From Isoetes taiwanensis (taxonomy: Eukaryota > Streptophyta > Lycopodiopsida > Isoetales > Isoetaceae), in the NCBI GenBank assembly GCA_021234155.1, contig JAJEKV010000024.1, positions 11,938,913 to 12,002,912 of the forward strand: a DNA stretch of 64,000 bases, in the 5' to 3' direction. A model generated the notes under the pieces. The model had not been told where the DNA came from. It saw only the letters and a program-made list of their open reading frames with translations, and did no database searches. Both the position numbers and the translations under genes were made by a program. Shown here in pieces: positions 45,788-55,416 of this stretch (its first letter is position 1; each line of letters opens with the position of its first letter).

Positions 45788-45817
45788 ACCATTTCTGGTC
45801 CATGGACCAGAAATGGT
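45788..45817. repeat. 30-bp perfect palindrome
   Basis: Arms ACCATTTCTGGTCCA / TGGACCAGAAATGGT meet without a spacer, 5 bp inside the left inverted repeat. This could be a transposase-binding or foldback site. Confidence 0.9.
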
Positions 45818-45819
45818 CC

Positions 45820-46984
45820 ACCATACCCCCTGCCACTTAAACTGATATATCTCACAAGAGAAATTTTAATTTTAAAATATACCATCACTATTTGAGTCTT
45901 CACTTGATTCTTAACGACCTGTGAGAATTTCATGACCACTTAATTCACCTTTATATTGGTATGATTGTTCAAACTTTGGAGAATTTGGCAGTTTTTACAG
46001 CACTCTAGAACTACATTCTTCAATTTTCTAGCATAAAAGTGTCTAAACCTTGCTAAATATGAAAATAATTGTTATATTATGATAAAACATATCAATTTGC
46101 ATGTTTCCATGTTTGGCCGCTATCATTTAATATCAATTGAAGTCGCCAAACCCTATTTTGCTTAAAAATGCTGCATGAGGTTCAAGATTTATTTCTCTCT
46201 TATTATTACAATTTTTTACCTAATTTTTGTGACAATGAGTCCTTAACTAGACAAGCTATAGTCCAAGGAATTTTTTATATGTTTATATGTTTCATTAGTA
46301 TCGTTATTAACTAAAGAAATTATTGTACAGAATTCAAAATAAAAATATGGGTTAAAGTGCTTCAATAAATCCCATGTATAAGTCTCATAAGGATAGTAAA
46401 TGGTGCATTCTAATTAACTCTATATAGGAATTTACTTTATCAACATAAATATAGTGTAACTAAGGTATAACCATGCATTATCTAAATCTAAACAAGATCT
46501 AATATAACAGGATGAACACAAAGAACGGTTCCAAAGTGCATTGATTATACCCTTATAGGTCTAAAACTCAACGATGATGTAGGTAGTGATGGTTATTGAT
46601 GAATAGAGGACAATATCACGAAGTTTAGCCATGATTATAAATAAATAGATCAAAAGACTTTTTGTACCTGTTTTTCTAGTTCATCTAAAATGCCTTTTAA
46701 ATGGCTCAATATATGATAAAAAGCGATATTGAGGTCCTTGGTGTGGTCTTATTAGAAAAAAAAAATGAAGAAACCTACTTACTTTCCACTGTTATAAAGT
46801 TAGACAATGTGTGGCTACTCCATAGTACATATAGATCTTTTTTATGATAGGCTATAATTTTTGAACCTTTGTTGGCAATATATATCTCAAATTTCATGCT
46901 AGAATACTATATTATATAGAAAATTTGAATATAAATAAGCATGGACTATTTATAGGTTTAGGACTAAACCCGCTGGATTGAAAA
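45820..46984. other. AT-rich DNA, no gene seen
   Basis: Interior of the inverted-repeat-bounded segment. No reading frame of note. Confidence 0.4.
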
Positions 46985-48210
46985 CATTTCTCTCACTACC
47001 TTGTCATTAGAATGGCTCGTAAGATCAAGCGTATGGCCAGGGAGACCCGCAAAGAAAAGAACCTCATTAGGCTGCCTGAGCCGGTCTTCAATAGGCCCTA
47101 TGACCCCGCGATTGCACCATATCTTCAGGCAGCCCCATCATTTGGTCCCCAGCGCCCTATACTGGCACACCCAGACACACAATCTGCTCCGGATGCATCT
47201 TTGGCTGCAGCCTTGACCAGGATTGATGCTCGGATCCATTGTCTGCCTCCAGATTTGTTGGTCGAGATCTGTACGGTCCAATCGGCAGTCACACTCACAG
47301 GAACATCGGCTCACCTGCCCTTGGGAAGCTGGGTCCAGCTTTTAGAGACGTTGCTACAGTCGGCAGGACCTGACTCAGCGCAATACGGCAGTGCTACACC
47401 CATACCTCCCACAGGGTTAGCGTCTGAACATGTGGATGCCACGCCCCAGGCCGATGATACCACACCTATGCCCACACGGTCGCCATCCGAGGATTGTTTG
47501 CCCACTGTACAGGTCCCGCTTTCGAAGCCTGGCCCGGCCACAACGCACCCATCAGCCCTGAACCTACGCATTGTGGGTTTGGAAGAAGCAAACGACACTC
47601 CTGTGACAGCTGAGGTGACCCGTTTCTTTGCTGAGGTGATGCACGTAAAGGCAGATGGCATTCTCTCGGCTTGTCGAGTTGGAGCAGCACGGCCTGACCG
47701 CCCCCATCATTTACTGGTCAGTTTCAAGGATGCCTTGTCTAGGCTGCACATCCTCCTCCATGGCAATCACTTGCAAGGGACCTCCTTCTCCGTTCAGGAA
47801 GACCTTACCCCAGCACAGCTCTGCCGACGAAAGGATGAATTATGTCGAGTCCGTGAGCCTCGTCTGCACCGGAAGTGGGGTGTGTATAGAGGAGGCCAGG
47901 CTATCATTCGGGATCACTGACCACTTGATCCATGGGCAATGTCTGTGTACTTGGTTTGACTCCGAGCTCTGCTTGGGCTTCGGCCCTTTTGTTTTATTCT
48001 AGCATTGTGATTTGCTACGGGGCATAGTCCCCGAGTTCTGTGTACTGGGGCTAGTCCCCACGTTTGATTTTGGCTTCGGCCTTTTTGGTTTGATCACGGG
48101 GCTTGATCCCCGAGTTCCAGTCTGGCCTTTTGTCCTATCTTCTGTATTAGGTCCCATAACCCGATTGGGTTCCGTGGACGTTAAAATTTCCTTCCTTCCT
48201 TCCTTCCTTC
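46954..48210 (+). mobile_element. non-autonomous LINE with ORF1 only
   Basis: ORF1 (47012-47920) is followed directly by a 290-bp 3' region with repeated hairpins (GGGGCATAGTCCCC near 48018, GGGGCTAGTCCCC near 48047, GGGGCTTGATCCCC near 48097), GGTCCCATAACCCGATTGGG and a (TTCC)n tail. No endonuclease or RT lies between. CTATTTAT occurs just before the 5' end (46946-46953) and just after the tail (48210-48217), a possible short target duplication. It is comparable in plan to the half-L1 (HAL1) elements of mammals. Confidence 0.7.
47012..47920 (+). CDS. LINE ORF1 RNA-binding protein
   Basis: An intact frame of 302 codons from ATG 47012 (MARKIKRMARETRKEKN). The basic N-terminus, a Pro/Ser/Thr-rich middle and a C-terminal RRM-like part match plant-type LINE ORF1 proteins: LNLRIVGLEEANDTPVTAEV, CRVGAARPDRPHHLLVSF, EDLTPAQLCRRKDEL. 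ORF1 proteins coat LINE RNA and act as nucleic acid chaperones. There are no stops or frameshifts, while other LINEs in the window are broken. This suggests either recent insertion or selection. Confidence 0.75.
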   Translation: MARKIKRMARETRKEKNLIRLPEPVFNRPYDPAIAPYLQAAPSFGPQRPILAHPDTQSAPDASLAAALTRIDARIHCLPPDLLVEICTVQSAVTLTGTSAHLPLGSWVQLLETLLQSAGPDSAQYGSATPIPPTGLASEHVDATPQADDTTPMPTRSPSEDCLPTVQVPLSKPGPATTHPSALNLRIVGLEEANDTPVTAEVTRFFAEVMHVKADGILSACRVGAARPDRPHHLLVSFKDALSRLHILLHGNHLQGTSFSVQEDLTPAQLCRRKDELCRVREPRLHRKWGVYRGGQAIIRDH

Positions 48211-48217
48211 TATTTAT

Positions 48218-49356
48218 TTGCATTGGCTCTATTTATTTTGTCCCCTACAACATGATATTATGATTTCTCATTGTCTATAAGATAATCTTTGAAAGGTGTG
48301 AGTGGACTTTCTCATACATTCAAAGTAGCCCTTAATTACTTAAGTTTTGTGCTTCGATATCACCTTTTAGATAGACAATCCTCCCTAATCAACTAATGTT
48401 ATCATATATAATGTGGTATAAACCATATTCTAAAGAATTGATTAAGATAATGATATTCTTGACTTTTAAATGAGAGGTCATGTGGACCAATAATTGGCAT
48501 CGACATAACAGTCTATCTTGATCTTGTTTAGTCATACCTTTTCATATTTTTCATTGGTTCATCTTGCATTGCTATCTTAACTTTGGGAAGCTTTGAAATA
48601 TAGTGTTTGTTCATTTTCAAGGCACAAATCTAGAGATCAAATATGGAAAGCATTTGATGATAACTTGGAACTAATACTAAAAGTTTTAGCCCAAACCTAG
48701 CAATAGATATTTTTTATTGATAGAGGATCTCGTGAAATACTAATATTCTAAAATTCAGCTTGAGATCAAATAAGGTAAAGATGTTATTGATTTAAAATGA
48801 ACATGTGGACCAGTAATGGTCTTAGGTACAGAAACCTTTATTGATTTATCATGATCGTGCCTTTCGCTCTTTTTCTTTACTTGTTTTTCCTATATAATTT
48901 TTTCAATGACATACTATTTTTTTCAATGACATACTATTTCAATGACATACACAAGCATTCATATATAATTTTTTCAATGACATACTATTTCAATAAATTT
49001 CCTTCAAATATAACAAAATAAACATCAATTAAAAGTCACTTAAAATTGTTACTATAAGTCGAAGCTTTTTCATGCATGAAGCAATTAGTCAACTACTTAT
49101 ATACCAAACTTCAAGTAAAAAATTATTTTCATGCAAAAGTTATAGAATTTTAATTGAAACAGCCTTCTGGGAACCATTATTGGTCCACAGAAAACAGAAA
49201 ATTGTTTTGACCCAGTCATGTTTGACTGACTATATCTTCCTTTCTAGACTTCAGATTGGAACAAGGTCTTTTGTGTATTCATCCTTATCTCGTATAGAAA
49301 AATACCATTATAATGAAAAAAATAAAAAAAAAATCCTTTTGTTGAGACAGTTTTTT
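48218..49356. other. AT-rich DNA with loosely repeated GTGGACCA segments
   Basis: GTCATGTGGACCAATAATTGGC (near 48478) and ACATGTGGACCAGTAATGGTC (near 48797) begin similar stretches about 320 bp apart. The inverted form GAACCATTATTGGTCCAC is near 49169. No gene. Confidence 0.5.
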
Positions 49357-50081
49357 ATACAATTCAAAGGGTTACATCTTAAAACCCTTTAAAAGGAATT
49401 AACAAGAACACTGACAAGGATTAATACTTAGAATAAACTTACTGAATCGCTCATCACATGAGCAAGATTACAGAGTTTCCTCAATAAGAAATGAAGCAGC
49501 AGTTTATCCGCCCAACCGGATCCAAAGATTAAGGCCAATTCCAAAGAGGCTCTATTATAACAGATTGGGGCTTAGATACGCTCAGACAGAAACCTGTCAG
49601 AGTCTAAAAAGTGAGTTCCAATCTCCGTTTGCCCAAGTTAGGCAGTAGCTTCTACTAGCAGGGGAGTTTCGGAAGCAGATTTGGCAGTTCGGATTTGGTA
49701 GCGGCAGCCAAGAGTCAGGTTCATTTGAGCCGGAAGTGGCTAGTTCAGGATCTTCGTGACTGGAAATCAGGCCGATGTCTTCATTTATAGTTAATTTCTC
49801 CCTTTTGCCTTTTGAAAAAGGTCCTCCGATCTCGCTATTCTGGTCTTCGCCCCTTTTGCCGTAAAATTAACTGTTCACCAAATATTTTGTTGCATTTCCC
49901 TTTTTTAATCCACGACCCCATCTTTTTGTGTTAACATATGTTGCGTTTAAAAGCCCCCTTTTATCCATACCTTTAATGGTTGTTTAGCATGCACCCCTTG
50001 TCAACCATTAAGATATTATCACCCCTTGAATTGCCTTAGCCATTTTATTTTGGATCGCTCCCCCTAGCCTGCTTCATATCA
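49357..50081 (-). repeat. 3' LTR of the gag-only element
   Basis: About 725 bp. Differs from the 5' LTR mainly by inversion of 49438-49570 (in the other LTR, 51854-52025). Confidence 0.9.
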
Positions 50082-50095
50082 ATCCATCCCTTCTC
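50082..50095 (-). promoter_or_regulatory. polypurine tract
   Basis: GAGAAGGGATGGAT on the minus strand abuts the 3' LTR. Confidence 0.65.
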
Positions 50096-50225
50096 AAGGT
50101 TGATCGCCCACGATCAACAAGATTCCAGAGATTTCTTATTCCTGCACAACTCAGAAATAGTTACGGATATTCTTGTACTACCAAAGTACTTGAATACCCC
50201 TCGTACCACCAAGGTACAGATGTAA

Positions 50226-50410
50226 TTTGTCAAGCCAATTGTGTTGCAACCACAATTACTAATCTTCCAAGAATTACATCTTATGCTCTCTTGTCAAGCC
50301 GATTGTGCTGCAGTCACAACCATTAATCTTCCAAGAGGCATTCACAACTAGTATACCATGTTCAAGCCGGCTACGTTGCAATCGTAGTCACTAATCTACC
50401 ATGGTATACA
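50226..50410 (-). repeat. three tandem units of about 60 bp
   Basis: Units start GTCAAGCCAATTGTGTTGCA, GTCAAGCCGATTGTGCTGCA and TTCAAGCCGGCTACGTTGCA, each ending near TAATCT-CCA. They lie downstream of gag, before the 3' LTR. Confidence 0.75.
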
Positions 50411-50539
50411 CATTCAAAGTATCTATTCTTATACCAAATAAAGAAAATCAACCTTGAAAAACCTACTCTTTATTCCTAATAAAGAATTTCACTTACAAAA
50501 GCTTCCGTAATCTCTCTAAGAAGAGAGGTCACCAGTTAT

Positions 50540-51733
50540 TCATCCTAGAGTTCCCATTTGGAGCCATCTCTTCTCCTTAGCAACAGCTTTCTCTCGCTCC
50601 TCTTCATGGAAGCTTACTCTCGCCTTCGAAGTCTCGGCTATTGCCTCCACGGGCTTAGGCGCCTCTAAAGCATGCATTTGAATAGTATGCTGGGATTTAG
50701 GAGGTTCAACTTTTGTAATACCCCCTTCTCCAAAAGGACAGTTCTTAATAAAATGCTTTTCTCCACATCTAAAGCATCCTCTTTTTGGTTCATTCTTCTT
50801 ATTTGAGGTGTCAGCTTCCTCTTGCCTTCTTTCGGATCCATTGCTCTCTCCGCTGTACCTTCCGTTGTATCTTTTCCTTTTGAACTGTCTATCAGAATCT
50901 TTATTCCCATTTTTCTTCTCTTTCTTCTTACTTTCTTCGTCAGAGGTACCCTCGTCCCAAATATCCAACTTTCGCATTTTGGGATCCAGCTTCCTTTCCA
51001 CTGCAGATGCCATCTTTATAGTCCCATCTAAATCTGTAGAATTTAGAATCTCCAATTCTGCATATATGTCATCCTTACACCCGCTAACATATTTTCGTAG
51101 GAGTTCTTCCCCATCTAGGTTCCTTATCAATGCGGCCAAATGGGTAAACTTTGAGGTGTAGGACTGGATCGTTTCCTTGTCTTGCTGTTTCAGTTGATCC
51201 CATACTCTTCTTAGCTCACTTTGATAATTAGAAGGAAGATATTGCGATTCAAATGCTTTCTTGAACTTTTTCCATGTGTCTATCTTAGGATTACACTCTC
51301 GTCGACCTTGCCACCAAGCTTGGGCTTGGTCTTTCAAATAGCTATCCATAACTTGCAATTTTTCCACGTCAGTTGCTTGCACTCGATCAAAGAATTTTTC
51401 CCACTGACTTAGGAAACTGACTACTTTGATTGGCCTCCTGATCTTCTTCCCTTTAAAAGTAGGCATATCTACTTTCTCCAACCATTTTCTAATCTTGCTA
51501 GGATTAACTGGCGGTAGTGGTGGAGGATTTACAGGTGGAGGATCATTCGGCAGAGGTGGCTACTGAGGAATATCTGGTAAGAAACGGTACAAAATGGCCA
51601 ACTGCTCAATCTGCTTTTCATATTCCTGCTGATTAGCAGGCGTAGGCAAGGCTATTTGAGACGCAATATAACTAGCATTGGCTAAAGCTTGCTGATACTG
51701 GCTATCAGAAATATTGAAACGGTTTTGGGCCAT
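50540..51733 (-). pseudogene. gag polyprotein, one in-frame TAG
   Basis: Structural capsid and nucleocapsid protein of the element. ATG at 51733 (MAQNRFNISDSQYQQALANA) lies 23 bp after the primer site and fits the element. The frame runs 397 residues, interrupted only by TAG at 51560-51562 (codon 58), followed by a Pro-rich linker. Gag core: FLSQWEKFFDRVQ, AWWQGRRECNPKIDTWKKFK, SELRRVWDQLKQ, YVSGCKDDIYAEL. A Lys-rich stretch precedes the zinc knuckle CFRCGEKHFIKNC, which is C-X2-C-X3-H-X4-C, one residue shorter than the usual form. The TAG could be a null mutation, or the frame could restart downstream. Confidence 0.85.
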
Positions 51734-51755
51734 TGATCAGGTGCGTAGATCGATA

Positions 51756-51768
51756 GGCTCTGATACCA
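51756..51768 (-). promoter_or_regulatory. primer binding site, initiator tRNA-Met
   Basis: TGGTATCAGAGCC on the minus strand, 4 bases from the 5' LTR. Confidence 0.92.
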
Positions 51769-51772
51769 CTTG

Positions 51773-52550
51773 ATACAATTCAAAGGGTTACAGCTTAAAA
51801 CCCTTTACAAGGAATTAACAAGAACACTGACAAGGATTAATACTTAGAATAAACCCAATCTATTATAATAGAGCGATCTTGAGCTAAAAGGAAAATGCAT
51901 CGATCTACTCTTATCCCTTTGGAATTGGCCTTAGTCTTTGGATCCGGTTGGGCGGATAAACTGCTGCTTCATTTCTTATTGAGGAAACTCTGTAATCTTG
52001 CTCATGTGATGAGCGATTCAATAAGCTTAGATATGCTCAGACAGAAACCTGTCAGAGCCTAAAAAGTGAGTTCCAATCTCCGTTTGCCCAAGTTAGGCAG
52101 TAGCTTCTACTAGCAGGGGAGTTTCGGAAGCAGATTTCCAGACTTCTTCAAATCTGGCAGTTCGGATTTGGTAGCGGCAGCCAAGAGTCAGGTTCGTTTG
52201 AGCCGGAAGTGGCTAGTTCAGGATCTTCGTGACTGGAAATCAGGCTGATGTCTTCATTTATAGTTAATTTCTCCCTTTTGCCTTTTGAAAAAGGTCCTCC
52301 GATCTCGCTATTCTGGTCTTCGCCCCGCCGTAAAATTAACTGTTCACCAAATATTTTGTTGCATTTCCTTTTTTTAATCCACGACCCCATCTTTTTGTGT
52401 TAACATATGTTGCGTTTAAAAGCCCCCTTTTATCCATACCTTTAATGGTTGTTTAGCATGCACCCCTTGTCAACCATTAAGATATTATCACACCTTGAAT
52501 TGCCTTAGCCATTTTATTTTGGATCGCTCCCCCTAGCCTGCTTCATATCA
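51773..52550 (-). repeat. 5' LTR of the gag-only element
   Basis: About 778 bp; contains the inverted segment 51854-52025 and about 40 bp absent from the other LTR. Confidence 0.9.
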
Positions 52551-52879
52551 GTTTTACATTATGTAAACATGAAGCAAACTTGACTTGACCCCCCTTGATT
52601 CATCTAAGCATAACTTTTAATTTTAGAAGAATATGCATTTTTAACTATTTTTTCTGTGCAACATGGCTGCCATATATTAACGTGTAGAAAGGGTTTTATG
52701 CCATTGATTTTATATGAATTTTAAAGCGAACTGTACAAATGAACCATTTATGGTCCATCAAGGGACAACTCTAGTGTTAACGGTCGAATAGGGAAACCGA
52801 GCTTGGGGAGAGTGGGCACTAGTACCCCTCTCTTTCCTCCCCCTCCCCCCCTCCTCCCCCCAATATAGAACCACCGCCA

Positions 52880-54212
52880 GGTTGTCTCAAGAACCTTTTT
52901 GGACGAAGGTTTTATTCCCTCGGACAAGGTCAGTAAGAATTTTTTATCTCTATTTCATTGGAGTCGGAGGATGGGAGGATAGAGACCATGACGCAACTTG
53001 ATTGTGGTGCAAATGCCCGCTTCATGGATAGTATGTTCGCTACTAAGCACGCCATTCCTAGAAGCAGGGTCGAGCATCCTAGCTCTATTAATGTGATTGA
53101 TGGGCGTGAGATCTCGGCGCAGTCACAGAATGTACTGCACCTCTTCACGTTTTGTTCGAGGGAGCTTCTTGTAGCATTTCCTTCAATCTCGTTGCTAGCC
53201 CACATGTGCCAATAGTCTTAGGTCTGCCCTGGCTCAAGCTACATAACCCACAGATTGATTGGCGTACTAGATCCTTTCGGTTTGCTGGTTCGAGCTCTAG
53301 TTCCAGTTCATCTGTAGTTCAAACCTCTGCACCAATATCTACTTCAGTCCATACAGTATCGTGGGCTCCTGATTCTGTCCTTGCTATTCTTGTTTCTGCT
53401 CCACGTCCCGATTTGGCTCTTGTCTCTGCTCTAGTTCATCTCTCAGATTCTGCATATTCTAGATGATGTCCTAGCTTCAATTCTTATTCCAGTTGCTGCT
53501 CCAGTTTCTGTCCCAGTTTCTGTCCCAGTTGCTCCTACTTCTGCTCCTATTCTTGCTCTCGCTTCTGTTCTTGATCCTGCTTCTGTAGAGGCTTCTTCGC
53601 ACCCTCAGCTCTGTATCTCGAAGATCTCTCTTCACAAGTTTATTAGATCTGGTAGGCAAGATCTCAGATCAGCATTTGCAATCCAAGTCCATCCTTCGAC
53701 TAGCTCTGCGTCAGAAAAGTCTGCTCCTGTCCATCCTGATAAGTACAAGGACTTTGGCGATGTTTTTGATAAGGTCAAAGCCAGCACGCTTCCGAAGCAT
53801 CGTCCTTATGACTGCCCCATTGATCTTCAGCCAGGAACGACCCCGCCATTTGGCCCTATCTTTGGCTTGTTGCTAACAGAATTGGAGACTTTGCGGACCT
53901 ATATCGAGGAGAATCTTGCAACCGGGTTTATTCGACATTCTCAGTCACCCGCAGGAACTGCCATCTTCTTTGTTTCCAAGAAGGATGGCTCTTTGCGGCT
54001 GGTTGTGGATTATCGCGGCCTCAATAAGATCAGTGTGCGTAATCGCTATCCTTTCCCGCTGATTCCAGAGTTACTTGAGCGGCTACAAGGTGCACGATAC
54101 TTCACGAAAATTGATCTTCAAGGTGCCTATAATCTTATCCGCATCAGGGAAAGTGATGAGTGGAAGACATCCTTTCGAACTCGGTATGGTCATTTTGAGT
54201 ATACTGTCATGC
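52880..54212 (+). pseudogene. Ty3/gypsy protease-RT remnant cut by a transposon end
   Basis: Protease region TQLDCGANARFMDSM (about 52991), then LGLPWLKLHNPQIDWRTRSF (about 53220), a long Ser/Pro/Val linker (to 53600), and RT from about 53867: [55 protein letters not shown] (catalytic Asp present), [14 protein letters not shown]. The frame stops being gypsy exactly at 54213, where CACTACAAGAG begins; the YVDD part is missing. Same family as 20352-21880. Confidence 0.82.
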
Positions 54213-54900
54213 CACTACAAGAGAAGGGGTCAATTAGTGTTTTGGCCTAAAATTGCAAATCAAATTTTCTTAATAACTGACATTATAGGTGACGCGTACA
54301 AGTGACACTAATGTAGCAATGATAACGTCACGTATATTGTCGGCACCTTTATCACCTATAGTGGCAGTCCCAGCGCCACATGTTGCGTCATTGATAGTGT
54401 CACCTATAAAGTCATTAATAACATCACGTCTTATGTCACCATTAATGGCAATCATATTGTCGCCTATAGCATCAAATATAATTTCACATATAACCTCATT
54501 TATAAGGTCACTTATAATGCCGCTGATAACACCATTCATAATGTTAAGATTATTGTCATGTGTAAAGTCACTTGTAACACCACTCATAATGTTAGAAGGT
54601 TTGTCACTAATTAAACCATTCATATTGTCAATTTCCTCACTAATTAAACCATTCATAGTGTCAATTTTCTCAACATAAATGTTATCTGTTTTGTCACTGT
54701 CAATGTCATGTTTTAGTCATTGTTGCTGGAGATTGCCACATATAGTGGCACTTACTAGGTCATAACATTATCAACTAATGTCACCATTTATGTCGCTTGT
54801 ACTACAAAGTCAAATTGCATTTCAATTATTTATGTCACTTGTAAAGGCATATACAATACCATCCCAAAGTCAAATTGCATTTTAGTGAATCACATAAAAC
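54213..54900 (+). mobile_element. CACTA-type transposon terminus with subterminal repeat array
   Basis: CACTACAAGAGAAGGGGTC is the standard plant CACTA terminal start, inserted in the gypsy RT after TGC. The next ~600 bp are packed with short GTCAC/GTGAC and TATAGGTGAC-like motifs in both orientations (over 30 GTCA-type words from 54285 to 54840), the typical transposase-binding subterminal repeats. The other end, CTTGTAGTG, was not found in the window, so the element's size is unknown and it may enclose the TRAPPC2L exons. No transposase recognised. Confidence 0.75.
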
Positions 54901-55234
54901 AACCATTCAGTTGGTTTCAATTTAAGAGGCAATTGATTTATAAAGCAATTGATTTTATGGATATTGAAACTTCCATAAATATTAACCAAGACATTTAGAA
55001 AGCAAAATCAGTTGTGCTTGGTTCTGAAAACATAATCATTCATATATTTGAAATTTTTATACTATATTTTGAGAACATAATCGTTTATATTAGAATAGTA
55101 AATATTGTTTTTAAATCAAACACTTAAAAAGTATGATCATAGCGAACTAGTAAAAGTTAAACTGCTCATAATTTTATAAACTGTTCAGGCGGTGAAGGTT
55201 CTGGTTCCCTTCGATATATATTTTTACAAACATC

Positions 55235-55359
55235 TTATACTATCTTTTCCTTTCGAGGCAGTATTCTTAGTCTTGTCTCAGCACTATCACTTTCATCCTC
55301 GTCGGTGTCATTTCCATCCCTCTCATTATCACTTTCCGAAGAGATGCTGAAGAACTGTG
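55235..55359 (-). CDS. possible 3' exon of an unknown protein (acidic)
   Basis: Minus-strand frame after an acceptor-like TTTATCAG: QFFSISSESDNERDGNDTDE, then an acidic-to-basic end LRILPRKEKIV and TAA. It lies just downstream of the TRAPPC2L stop on the same strand. I do not recognise it; it could be a captured exon inside the CACTA element or an alternative end. Confidence 0.3.
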
Positions 55360-55416
55360 CTGATAAAATGAGAAAATTAATGGGAAGTTCAACCTATTCT
55401 TGTCCATTCCACTTAT

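Larger units (their letters stand above)
49357..52550 (-). mobile_element. gag-only LTR retrotransposon (TR-GAG type)
   Basis: Orientation minus: 5' LTR 51773-52550, primer site 51756-51768, gag 50540-51733, a 460-bp noncoding part, purine tract 50082-50095, 3' LTR 49357-50081. LTRs begin TGATATGAAG and end GAATTGTAT in element orientation. No protease, RT or integrase: the total of 3.2 kb leaves no room. This matches the class of plant terminal-repeat elements with gag only. GTTTT borders both sides but does not give a clean 5-bp duplication. Inserted in the inverted-repeat-bounded segment. Confidence 0.9.
45765..52780. mobile_element. 7-kb segment bounded by 19-bp inverted repeats (candidate DNA transposon)
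   Basis: TTAACACTAGAGTTGTCCC at 45765-45783 has its exact reverse complement at 52762-52780. Read from outside, both ends are TTAA then CACTAG. Subterminal sequence at both ends carries GGACCA...AATGGT motifs, which also occur near 48485, 48803 and 49170. TTAA could be a 4-bp target duplication; for a CACTA-type element the 3-bp flanks (TAA, TTA) do not match. No transposase is recognisable. A LINE with ORF1 only and a gag-only LTR element sit inside, so the original element was about 2.5-3 kb. Confidence 0.55.

Noticed and set aside
45769-52776. Definite CACTA transposon
   Set aside because: Ends start CACTAG, but the 3-bp flanks do not match (TAA and TTA) and no transposase is seen; left as a candidate only.
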